DNA of 64,000 nucleotides from Owenweeksia sp. TMED14 (GTDB taxonomy: Bacteria > Bacteroidota > Bacteroidia > Flavobacteriales > Schleiferiaceae), in assembly GCA_949529985.1 (NCBI GenBank), contig CATIRS010000024.1, positions 1 through 64,000 of the forward strand. The letters run 5' to 3'. Shown here piece after piece: positions 16,710-24,217 of this stretch. A program made the position numbers and the translations under genes. Position 1 is the first letter of the stretch, and each line of letters starts with the position of its first letter. The notes beneath the pieces are model-generated. The model was not told where the DNA came from and ran no database searches. It saw nothing but the letters and a program-made list of their open reading frames with translations.

Positions 16710-17287
16710 TTGGTAACGACATTGTGGATCTGAAGCGAGCGCAAATAGATTCCAATTGGAAGCACCCTGGATTCCAGCAAAAATTATTTGGTGAAGATGA
16801 GCGCAGGCTCATTGGCAATGCCAGTGATCCCTTTCAACTCATTTGGCGTTTGTGGAGTATGAAAGAAAGCGCTTACAAGCTATTCATACAAGAAGGGGGG
16901 GCATGTTTTTTCAATCCCAGCAAACTAGCTTGCCAATTATTTGACCTGCAAAATGGCAGTGTACAATTAGACAAGCAGGAATACCACACCTATAGCACTA
17001 GCAATACTGAATACATTTTTAGCAGCGCACAAGTCAAATGCAGGCAATTGCTGGAGCACAGTTGTATTCTGCCTTTGGATCAATATGCATACCAAGCACA
17101 AAGTAACTTGACCAAAAAAAGACTACTACAATACGTCGCTAACAATAATAAAATAAGAGTAGCTAATCTAAGCATAAGGAAAACCGATAGTGGTGTGCCA
17201 CAGATATTTTTCTACAATAAAAAACTACCTGCTTCAATTTCCCTAACCCACCACGGAAATTATGGAGCTTTCTCCATCCTCAATTAA
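16706..17287 (+). CDS. 4'-phosphopantetheinyl transferase
   Basis: A 193-residue Sfp/AcpS-superfamily enzyme with GNDIVDL at the N-terminus (Mg-binding Asp) and WSMKESAYKL (W-x-x-KEA motif) at about 51-60. LTHHGNYGAFSI near the C-terminus corresponds to the conserved SxxH..G.A strand. It most likely activates the ACP immediately upstream, whose gene it overlaps by four bases. It ends the biosynthetic operon. No strong terminator follows. Confidence 0.88.
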   Translation: MIGNDIVDLKRAQIDSNWKHPGFQQKLFGEDERRLIGNASDPFQLIWRLWSMKESAYKLFIQEGGACFFNPSKLACQLFDLQNGSVQLDKQEYHTYSTSNTEYIFSSAQVKCRQLLEHSCILPLDQYAYQAQSNLTKKRLLQYVANNNKIRVANLSIRKTDSGVPQIFFYNKKLPASISLTHHGNYGAFSILN

Positions 17288-17392
17288 ATTAGAAATAAAC
17301 AGTTCAACGCGTAAAACGCAAATGAGCTTTTCGATTTTTAATAGTTATTGGATAGACGGGCTTTCTTTTACTTTTCAGAATAACTAAAACTC

Positions 17393-17821
17393 TCAGTTAA
17401 TCGTATAAACTTTACGGTATATCTCATCATCAATAACTTCTTGATATTTCTCTTTAAATAAATCCATGAAATCATCATAAGCCACGCCAAGAGTATGTGA
17501 TTCATCATAGTGTTCGGGGCTTGTATAAGAACTTACAAGAGCATACTGGTGTATATTATTCGAGGAGCCATCTTTAGACTTCACCTTTAAGACCGTATAA
17601 TTTTTACCATATCCAGCATCAATAAAAAAAGCATTTAATTTCTCTACATCGATAAGATATTCTTCTTCAGAAAGAGTTGATGGAAGGTCAAATAAGTGAA
17701 TACTCATTTGAGAGACATCATTCTCAACCTTTGTTAAATTAAGTGCATTAACAGAACTGTTTTCTTGAGAATTACATGCCGTTAAAAAAGCTATCAAGCA
17801 GAATACATATAGATTTTTCAT
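17393..17821 (-). CDS. Lipoprotein, unknown
   Basis: A 142-residue protein started at MKNLYVF, which gives a proper lipobox (FLTAC, Cys about 15). The 11 preceding codons are discarded. The rest is acidic and soluble with no motif I know (YALVSSYTSPEHYDESHTLG, LFKEKYQEVIDDEIY). It is the first gene to the right of the PKS operon, convergent with it, with repeat copy K immediately upstream. Confidence 0.55.
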   Translation of the reverse strand: MKNLYVFCLIAFLTACNSQENSSVNALNLTKVENDVSQMSIHLFDLPSTLSEEEYLIDVEKLNAFFIDAGYGKNYTVLKVKSKDGSSNNIHQYALVSSYTSPEHYDESHTLGVAYDDFMDLFKEKYQEVIDDEIYRKVYTIN

Positions 17822-17865
17822 TTTTTTACATTTAGTTGATTCAAAAACAGTCATTGTGAATGAGT

Positions 17866-17958
17866 CGATATCTGTTTTTTGAAATCAAACGACTATGATC
17901 ATATTAGTTAGGTTAAAGATGCTTGAAGAGAATATATCTCATTACTGAACATAATTGA
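17866..17958 (-). repeat. Recombinase-tail repeat, copy K (right flank of the PKS operon)
   Basis: On the minus strand LCSVMRYILF(K) corresponds to LQQVMGHSSLQ. After an indel, GTTTGATTTCAAAAAACAG corresponds to the VSDLKEE segment. The start of similarity (CAGTAATGAGATATATTCTC) matches the start of copies A and B. Confidence 0.55.
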
Positions 17959-18000
17959 CACTTTTAAAAATACCAAATTGATAATTCCTAACTTAAAGAA

Positions 18001-18795
18001 ATGAAAAAAGCATTTTTAATTTTATTAATATTTCCAATTTTAAGTTCGTGCAGTGAATCTGATTCAAGCTCTAAAGTAGATTTCCCTAACTATATTGATG
18101 CAAAAAATTTAAGAATATTTGCTAGAGAAGGTGTGAGTATTGATTTCCTAAACAATGTTGGAGAAGCTTACACAGAAATGTTTAATGAGAACTCTAATAT
18201 TGATTCAGTGATGCGATCATATTACTTGTCCATATCAGAAGAAGAATATGTTTATCAAAGGGTTGGAGTAGATGGTATGGCAAGCAATTCAAATTTTGAT
18301 CCTGGTGAACCTACAAATCCATATGGAGATAATGCAACTGATTATATTTGGGAAATGGATTCCGGCGGGGAGGATCAAATAGGCGAACTAATAGAACACC
18401 TTTTACATACTGTAACAAATGTGATTCTCTATTTGGCATATCCTAACGATTGGGATTACAACAAGTCTTCTTCAGCGATATCTCTAGCTATGCAGGAAGC
18501 AATTGATAAAGGGATTTATGATATTTCTAGTTATGATGATTTAAAAAATGATAATGATGCCTATACAAAAATTTTAACGCAAGAATATGCCTACTGGTTA
18601 ATTTTAGCAGAATGGGACTATTATGTGATTACTGGTAAGAAAATGGATGGAATGTCTGGTAATGAGGAATTTATTCTTGGTACCCCGGCGGAGATTTCTG
18701 CCCAGCTTCCATTGGGACATCAACTTTATAAATATTATGTTGAGAAGATTTTGTCAATTCCTGATGAGCAAAAAATTGTTTCTTTATTTCCGTAA
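18001..18795 (+). CDS. Lipoprotein with E-x-x-x-H motif, related to the 27.2-kb gene
   Basis: A 264-residue protein with lipobox FPILSSC (Cys 17). A mid-protein IEHLLHTVT followed about 60 residues later by EYAYWLILAEWDYY matches LEEVWHVIT ... EYIYWAMTS in the lipoprotein at 27.17 kb. The Glu and His could bind metal, but this is not the HExxH arrangement, and no known peptidase family is evident to me. It is a cargo unit between repeats K and L. Confidence 0.6.
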   Translation: MKKAFLILLIFPILSSCSESDSSSKVDFPNYIDAKNLRIFAREGVSIDFLNNVGEAYTEMFNENSNIDSVMRSYYLSISEEEYVYQRVGVDGMASNSNFDPGEPTNPYGDNATDYIWEMDSGGEDQIGELIEHLLHTVTNVILYLAYPNDWDYNKSSSAISLAMQEAIDKGIYDISSYDDLKNDNDAYTKILTQEYAYWLILAEWDYYVITGKKMDGMSGNEEFILGTPAEISAQLPLGHQLYKYYVEKILSIPDEQKIVSLFP

Positions 18796-18845
18796 TATTA
18801 TTTTTTCTAATCGCTCATATTCTTCTATTTTATTCACCTTACTAG

Positions 18846-18912
18846 TTAGTCATATCCATTTATTTTAGATCAGACTCTCAAAGTAAGTTGATTAGAGCCT
18901 TAACCTCTGGGG
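18846..18912 (-). repeat. Recombinase-tail repeat, copy L (decayed)
   Basis: On the minus strand CCAGAGGTTAAGGCTCT is followed by GAGAGTCTGATCTAAAATAA. This aligns with the hairpin motif and with VSDLKEEDM after a short deletion. It lies flush with the pterin dehydratase stop codon at 18914. Confidence 0.5.
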
Positions 18913-18913
18913 C

Positions 18914-19210
18914 TTAAAAAGCGAGTTTCCCTTCTACTATTTGTTTAATAATACTGGCAAGTTTAAAATCCAGAGATGTAACACCCCCAACATCGTGTGT
19001 TGTGAGTTTTATATTTAAAGTATTAAAAGAATTTGTCCATTCCGGATGATGATTTAATGATTCGCATTCAAAAGCAATTCTATTAATTACAGAAATACAG
19101 ACTTTAAAATTGTCAAATTTAAAATCAGCATGTAAAAAATTATCATAAAAACCCCAACCTGGTAAAAATTTTAATTCTTTTTCGATTTCAAAATCTGTTA
19201 ATTTCTTCAT
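18914..19210 (-). CDS. Pterin-4a-carbinolamine dehydratase
   Basis: A 98-residue, full-length PCD/DCoH protein. The active-site segment is ESLNHHPEWTN (two adjacent His plus the P-E-W), and the partner strand is IKLTTHDVGGVTSLD. The enzyme dehydrates 4a-hydroxytetrahydrobiopterin, recycling the cofactor of aromatic amino acid hydroxylases. It stands alone between repeat copies L and M, an unusual setting for a metabolic gene. No hydroxylase is in the window, although fahA of tyrosine catabolism is at 54 kb. Confidence 0.9.
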   Translation of the reverse strand: MKKLTDFEIEKELKFLPGWGFYDNFLHADFKFDNFKVCISVINRIAFECESLNHHPEWTNSFNTLNIKLTTHDVGGVTSLDFKLASIIKQIVEGKLAF

Positions 19211-19262
19211 CCAACGAATGTAGGAATATCCTACTCTTCTAAATCAGGCACAACTATACTGC
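19211..19262 (-). repeat. Recombinase-tail repeat, copy M
   Basis: On the minus strand it reads VPDLEE, a stop in place of one residue, then DIP. This corresponds to VSDLKEEDMP. It ends at the start codon of the dehydratase gene. Confidence 0.55.
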
Positions 19263-19275
19263 TGGTTATAATTTA

Positions 19276-19312
19276 ATCATGAATCAGAGAGTGCAATTCT
19301 CTGATTCATGAT
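19276..19312. repeat. Perfect 15-bp inverted repeat
   Basis: The arms ATCATGAATCAGAGA and TCTCTGATTCATGAT are separated by seven bases. There is no T-run, so it is not an obvious terminator. The arm contains AATCAGAGA, a word that also recurs in the recombinase-tail repeats next to it. Confidence 0.6.
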
Positions 19313-19400
19313 AGTTACCTATATAATTAGGTATAAACATAGAACTGGCATGAGAAAAATATTCGGGTAATGAGAGAATACGAGTAAACACAATATTGGC

Positions 19401-19510
19401 TTAAAAATATACAGCATCAACGATCAGATATCCATTATCATTGACGCTATCCACATCACAATTACCAATATCTTGATTGAAAGATGAGTTACCAAACATA
19501 GCTTCATTGC
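19401..19510 (-). pseudogene. Fragment of a DUF285/BspA-repeat gene
   Basis: On the minus strand the frame reads AMFGNSSFNQDIGNCDVDSV and stops soon after. This is one unit of the same repeat (MFxGASSFNQDIGSWDVSNV) that makes up the lipoprotein at 24.2 kb. The upstream part is replaced by the start region of rlmF, so it is a truncated 3' remnant of a second DUF285 gene. Confidence 0.65.
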
Positions 19511-19544
19511 AAAGCTTATCTTCGATCTCGAAAAAGAGAACAAG

Positions 19545-20396
19545 TTGCATCCAGATAATCCCTTTAATAAAAATTACAACTTTAATGAGCTCACTGAATC
19601 TCATCCTAAGCTGTCAACATTCGTTATACCTGGCAGGTCTGAGCGAAAAAGTATAGATTTTAGTAGACCAGAGGCTGTCATTGCTCTTAACACAGCCCTG
19701 CTTAAAAAAACGTTTGATATTAATTGGAAACTTAAACCCGGTAACCTATGCCCGGCTGTTCCTGGCAGGCTAGACTACCTATTTTATGCTAAAGATCTTT
19801 TGGGCGATCAAAAAAGCCGGAACGTAAACTTGCTAGACATTGGAACCGGAGCTTCCTTAATCTACCCTCTACTCGCAACTGCTGCGTTTAATTGGAACTG
19901 TACAGCAAGCGAAGTGGATGAAGAATCCCTTAATTTTGCAAAAAATATTTTGCTGCTTAACCCCAAATTAAAGACCACAACACTAAGAGGCCAACCGTTT
20001 AAAAGTAAAATATTAGAGCGTATTGTAGAAGAAAACGACTACTTTGACTTGGTGATTTGCAACCCCCCTTTCCACAAAACACAATCAGACGCAGAGAAAC
20101 AGAATATTCGTAAAAATAAGAACCTCCACAATAAGAAAACTCTTGCCCATAATTTTGGTGGAAATTCAAATGAACTTTGGTACAAAGGGGGGGAAGTAGC
20201 TTTTATTAAAGCAATGGCTTTAGAGAGTGCCCGTTTCAAAATGCAAGTCGAATGGTTTACCTGCCTGGTTTCTAATGCTGAGCATATAAAAAATTTAAAA
20301 CGCTGCATTATGAAATCCAAGCCCACAGAGATCCGAATCGTGGAAATGGCACAGGGGAATAAACAATCTCGGTTCATCGCATGGACCTTTAAATAA
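19545..20396 (+). CDS. rlmF: 23S rRNA adenine-1618 N6-methyltransferase
   Basis: A 283-residue protein matching RlmF/YbiN: LHPDNPFNKNYNF at the start, SIDFSRPEAVIALN, LCPAVPGRLDYLFYAKDLL, the SAM motif LLDIGTGAS and the N6-methyltransferase motif CNPPFHKTQ. It methylates A1618 of 23S rRNA. TTG 19545 is the only standard start. The frame is open 19 codons further upstream (EKENK before LHPD looks native) and runs into the DUF285 remnant on the other strand, so the original start may have been lost at an insertion junction. Confidence 0.88.
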   Translation: MHPDNPFNKNYNFNELTESHPKLSTFVIPGRSERKSIDFSRPEAVIALNTALLKKTFDINWKLKPGNLCPAVPGRLDYLFYAKDLLGDQKSRNVNLLDIGTGASLIYPLLATAAFNWNCTASEVDEESLNFAKNILLLNPKLKTTTLRGQPFKSKILERIVEENDYFDLVICNPPFHKTQSDAEKQNIRKNKNLHNKKTLAHNFGGNSNELWYKGGEVAFIKAMALESARFKMQVEWFTCLVSNAEHIKNLKRCIMKSKPTEIRIVEMAQGNKQSRFIAWTFK

Positions 20397-20508
20397 TTAA
20401 AGTGCAAAACACAACAGATTATAAAATAATTGGCTTTTTAAATCTCAATTATTAAAACATACGTAAACCATAATATTTTTCTCAGACACTTCTGAGTTTC
20501 TGAGAAAT

Positions 20509-20538
20509 AAAGAAGTCCCGCATGTGCGGGACTTCTTT
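20509..20538. terminator. Bidirectional terminator hairpin
   Basis: AAAGAAGTCCCGC and GCGGGACTTCTTT are perfect arms around ATGT, with A/T runs on both sides. It lies between the convergent rlmF and the tandem-domain lipoprotein. A smaller CTCAGA/TCTGAG hairpin precedes it at 20481-20496. Confidence 0.85.
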
Positions 20539-20576
20539 CAATATTTTAATTTTATTGTTAAATAGAACTGAGTTTA

Positions 20577-21338
20577 TTACAAAGATGGTAATCCATTAGA
20601 TATTGATGATATTGGAGCAATACTATAGTTTTCTGTTTTAAAGTTTATAAGATTTGGGTGTGCAACGATACCCTTCCATAAGTCTGAAACTAAATAAGCA
20701 TCAACACTCTGTTGGTCGGTGAAATAATATACACCTCCAAAAACTCCTCTTTCAAGATTTCCAATAAATGATTTACCGATAAGTCCATTGATTTTACCCG
20801 GAGCAAAATTTCCAACTACATCACTCCCTAATTGAGCATGAGCTTCTAAACCCATCTCTGAAAGCTCATAGTTCACTACTAGCAGCTGGTTTGCAGTATT
20901 AAGATCGGCTTTAGTTGATGTTTTTCTTGTATCAGCAAAACCATTCGAAACATTAGAAATAGCCGCAATAGAATAACTTTCATTTTTAAAATTTACAAGA
21001 TTTGGATGCGCAACAATACCCTTCCATAAATCCGAAGCTAAGTAATCATCAACGCTCTCTTGGTCTGTGAAATAATATACACCTCCAAAAACACCTCTTT
21101 CAATATTTCCAATAAACGTTTTGCCAATAAGTCCATTAATTTTACCTGGTGCAAAATTACCGACTACATCACTACCCAATTGAGCGTGATCTTCTAAACT
21201 CATATCTGAAAGCTCATAATTCACAACTAGAACTTGCATTTGAGGCGCATCTACAATATCTATTTGAGCTTCGTTACTTTGGTTGCAGCTCATAAAAACT
21301 GCTACGATTAAGAAAGATAATATTTTTTTCATTTTCAT
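20577..21338 (-). CDS. Lipoprotein with two tandem YdhR-like domains
   Basis: A 253-residue protein with lipobox VFMSC (Cys18). Two ~100-residue copies (about 34-133 and 150-249) are nearly identical. Each has LLVVNYELS, LGSDVVGNFAPGKINGLIGK, GGVYYFTDQ, DLWKGIVAHPNL and a Y-S-I-A ending. This pattern matches YdhR-type putative monooxygenases of the dimeric alpha/beta barrel superfamily, usually single-domain cytoplasmic dimers. Here two domains are fused and exported, which could form the dimer within one chain. The substrate is unknown. Confidence 0.65.
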   Translation of the reverse strand: MKMKKILSFLIVAVFMSCNQSNEAQIDIVDAPQMQVLVVNYELSDMSLEDHAQLGSDVVGNFAPGKINGLIGKTFIGNIERGVFGGVYYFTDQESVDDYLASDLWKGIVAHPNLVNFKNESYSIAAISNVSNGFADTRKTSTKADLNTANQLLVVNYELSEMGLEAHAQLGSDVVGNFAPGKINGLIGKSFIGNLERGVFGGVYYFTDQQSVDAYLVSDLWKGIVAHPNLINFKTENYSIAPISSISNGLPSL

Positions 21339-21514
21339 TTTTTTTATTAGGTATCAATTTACAAAATTGTTCCTAATAAAAATTTAAATATGGCCCCTCC
21401 TTTATCTCAAATCTCTCAATCATCTATTTCACGATGCGAATTATTGAGAATTAAGCAGCAAAGTGATAATATTAAAACTTAATTGAATTCAAAGTAAATT
21501 TTTATAATTTGACT

Positions 21515-21543
21515 TCAATACACATCCTCTTCTTTCAAATTTT
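21515..21543 (-). repeat. Recombinase-tail repeat, copy N (last recognisable)
   Basis: On the minus strand it reads NLKEEDVY and stops, a short but in-frame version of DLKEEDMP. It lies in the 316-base gap (21339-21654) upstream of the peptidase. The rest of that gap is AT-rich with no gene visible. Confidence 0.5.
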
Positions 21544-21654
21544 CATTAATACATTTAACTTTAAGGGAATTTTTAGTTCTATTTATTTATGAGTAAGTCA
21601 CTATCATAATAAAAGAGAGAAGTAAAAGGAATCTTGGGTAAATAAAAAGCTACT

Positions 21655-23499
21655 ATGAAAAAACTAACTAAGTTGCTCTTCGCTATATCGCTAATAATAA
21701 TTACATCAGTCAGTGTAAATGCTCAAAGAGGGAGAAAATCAATTCCTATTTTTAAAGATGGTGAAGCGCAGGTAGTTAATAGATTCAAGAATTCTAAAAA
21801 GTGGATTCGTCATGATTTATGGGTTGAAACGGAGTTTGATACCGATGGTGACGGGAAGTTAGATCGAATGCATGTCGCCGTAACAAGGCCTTATCAAACA
21901 GACAGCGAGGGACTTAAGTTGCCGGTGATCTATGTTTCTAGTCCCTATTTTGCAGGTGTAGCCGCTCCTGTTGAAGGTTTATTTTGGGACGTGAAGCATG
22001 AGCTTGGCTTTGCTGGAAAAGAACATCTACATCCAGAGGTAGTTAGAACTGGTAAAAGACCCATTATTTCAAATTCGCATATTAAAAAATGGGTGCCTCG
22101 TGGTTACATTGTAGTACACTCATCTTCTCCTGGAACAGGGTTATCACAAGGAGCACCTACAGTAGGCGGAGACAATGAATCGTTAGCACCAAAAGCCGTA
22201 ATTGACTGGTTGTGTGGTCGTATTCCAGGATACACCTCACCCGATGGCGATGAAATTGTAATTGCTTTTTGGTCCACTGGAAAAGTAGGAATGACCGGTA
22301 CCTCCTACAACGGAACCATACCCTTGGCTGCTGCAACGACAGGAGTTCCTGGCCTAGAGGCAATTATCCCTATAGCCCCTAACACATCCTACTATCACTA
22401 CTACCGCTCGAATGGTTTAGTACGATCTCCAGGAGGCTATTTAGGTGAGGATATCGATGTCCTGTATGAATTCATTCATAGTGGAGATGAGTCAAAACGA
22501 GCCTTCAATAATGCTACCGTTAGAGATACAGAAATGAAGAACGGTATGGACAGAATCACAGGCGATTATAATGACTTCTGGGCCGGACGAGATTATTTAA
22601 ATGATATGGGGCCAATGAAAGCAGCCATGTTGATGTCCCATGGATTTAACGATTGGAATGTGATGCCTGAGCACAGTTACAGAATATACAAAGCAGCGAA
22701 AGAAAAAGGGCTATCGACTCAAATATACTACCACCAAAACGGTCATGGTGGCCCGCCTCCCATGACCTTAATGAACCGTTGGTTTACCAGATACCTTCAT
22801 GGAATAGAAAATGGAGTTGAGCAAGACAAGAAAGCATGGATAGTGCGTGAAAATGACAAGACAGAAAACCCAACACCGTACCAAGATTATCCAAACCCTG
22901 AGGCAACAGAGGTCATATTGCACTTGACTAAAGGGGCGCCTGAAACCGGAATGCTATGTATTGATAAATCGATCCATCAAGGAATTGAGCAATTGGTGGA
23001 TGATTATTCTTTTTCAGGCTCTTCACTCGCACAAGCAGAAAGAAATAATCACAGATTACTTTATGTGACTCCTCCATTGACAGAACCTGTTCATATTTCA
23101 GGCACGGCTCAAGTGAGCATAACACTTTCTATTAGTAAACCCGCGGCAAATCTCTCTATTTGGTTGATTTCACTACCTTGGACGGAAGGACGAAAGTCAA
23201 AAATGACTGATAATATCATCACTCGCGGCTGGGCAGATCCTCAAAATCACCGCTCAATAACCCAAAGTGAACCCTTAGAAGCTGGTAAGTTTTATGAGAT
23301 AAGTTTTGATTTAATGCCGGATGATCAGATTATTCCAAAGGGCCAACAAATAGGTCTAATGGTGTTTTCAAGTGACAAAGAATTTACACTATGGCCTGAG
23401 CCAGGAACAGAAATTAATGTGGACTTGGATGCAACAACCCTCACCTTGCCTATTGTGGGAGGAATTAAATTATTTACTAATGCCATAAAAGCGAAGTAG
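21655..23499 (+). CDS. Secreted Xaa-Pro dipeptidyl-peptidase (S15/CocE family)
   Basis: A 614-residue protein with signal peptide (to about SVNAQ, residue 24). The alpha/beta hydrolase domain carries the nucleophile in GMTGTSYNG (Ser217), the acid in HGFNDWNV (Asp333) and the His in QNGHGGPP (His364). A C-terminal jelly-roll follows from about 415 (VHISGTAQVSITLS). This is the X-Pro dipeptidyl-peptidase/CocE layout, so it probably removes N-terminal X-Pro dipeptides from peptides outside the cytoplasm. Related acyl hydrolases have the same fold, so the substrate class is less certain than the family. Confidence 0.85.
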   Translation: MKKLTKLLFAISLIIITSVSVNAQRGRKSIPIFKDGEAQVVNRFKNSKKWIRHDLWVETEFDTDGDGKLDRMHVAVTRPYQTDSEGLKLPVIYVSSPYFAGVAAPVEGLFWDVKHELGFAGKEHLHPEVVRTGKRPIISNSHIKKWVPRGYIVVHSSSPGTGLSQGAPTVGGDNESLAPKAVIDWLCGRIPGYTSPDGDEIVIAFWSTGKVGMTGTSYNGTIPLAAATTGVPGLEAIIPIAPNTSYYHYYRSNGLVRSPGGYLGEDIDVLYEFIHSGDESKRAFNNATVRDTEMKNGMDRITGDYNDFWAGRDYLNDMGPMKAAMLMSHGFNDWNVMPEHSYRIYKAAKEKGLSTQIYYHQNGHGGPPPMTLMNRWFTRYLHGIENGVEQDKKAWIVRENDKTENPTPYQDYPNPEATEVILHLTKGAPETGMLCIDKSIHQGIEQLVDDYSFSGSSLAQAERNNHRLLYVTPPLTEPVHISGTAQVSITLSISKPAANLSIWLISLPWTEGRKSKMTDNIITRGWADPQNHRSITQSEPLEAGKFYEISFDLMPDDQIIPKGQQIGLMVFSSDKEFTLWPEPGTEINVDLDATTLTLPIVGGIKLFTNAIKAK

Positions 23500-23508
23500 T
23501 GAATTTGA

Positions 23509-23587
23509 AACGCTAGATGGACCAAGTTGAGACGCTAAAATCCGCTGGATTTTCGCCCCGTATTAATCATAGTCGAGCCGTTAGCGC
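23509..23587. repeat. attC-like imperfect palindrome
   Basis: AACGCTA at the left and CGTTAGCG at the right form outer arms. In the middle, GCTAAAATCC and GGATTTTCGC (23534-23556) form a 10-bp stem with one mismatch around GCT. The architecture (outer AACG/CGTT boxes around a central stem, starting ten bases after a stop codon) resembles cassette-boundary palindromes common in Bacteroidota genomes. It is different in sequence from the recombinase-tail repeats. No function can be proven here. Confidence 0.45.
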
Positions 23588-23753
23588 CAATTTAAAACAT
23601 ATAGAATGAAATCAATATTCGTAATGAAATGAAGAAATTTTTAGAAACACTAACCAACGGAAATTAAACTGCTACCTCTCAAACTTATTATTCGAATCTT
23701 GCAAATGTGTCCAACTAATTGAACAAAAACGAGTATAATTTGAAATTACTCCT

Positions 23754-24119
23754 TTATTTTGACGAAGACACCTCTCTTGCTTTTCTTGCTACTATAAAGC
23801 TCTGAATAAAGATAACCATGGCCCAAATAGTAGATACCATCATTAGAATTACACGAGCTGTTGCAAGTAAATTTGACCGTTCTAAAGTACCCAAAAGAGG
23901 TTTTATTAGCCCTAACAATATCATAAATGTTAATAGAACGGCAATGTGAGATGCCATTTTATTTTCTTTTTTAACGCCATTATTAAACGCTAACAGGATT
24001 ACTCCAATAATTACTGGAATCAAAGCTGTAATAGCTTTAGAATCTGAATCAATATACCCCCAAGAACCAACAATTATTAATGTAAAGGCATTAATAAGAC
24101 TTACTGAATTAGCTTTCAT
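23754..24119 (-). CDS. Small four-helix membrane protein, unknown
   Basis: A 121-residue protein with hydrophobic segments at about 8-24, 29-45, 57-77 and 85-108, a basic loop (NNGVKKENK) after the second and a basic C-terminus (ARKAREVSSSK). It looks like a conserved small inner-membrane protein. I cannot name the family. Confidence 0.6.
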   Translation of the reverse strand: MKANSVSLINAFTLIIVGSWGYIDSDSKAITALIPVIIGVILLAFNNGVKKENKMASHIAVLLTFMILLGLIKPLLGTLERSNLLATARVILMMVSTIWAMVIFIQSFIVARKAREVSSSK

Positions 24120-24217
24120 TTAATTTAAATTTTAGATTATTGATTAAAACTCTTTTTAGCTACCCAAAAATAGAAAAGTAGCAAGAACTGGTTCATATTT
24201 CAGCACTTCATTAAACT

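Noticed and set aside
16890..16897. Poly-G run in the phosphopantetheinyl transferase gene, and similar runs near 10335 and 20187
   Set aside because: These are only about 7-8 bases and lie in frames of well-conserved proteins. Too short to argue for phase variation on sequence alone.
205..21543. The dispersed repeat could be an integron attC family or a CRISPR-like array
   Set aside because: Copies translate to a conserved peptide ending in a stop in one orientation only, vary widely in spacing (1-7 kb) and lack the overall palindromic form of attC. No spacers of regular size exist.
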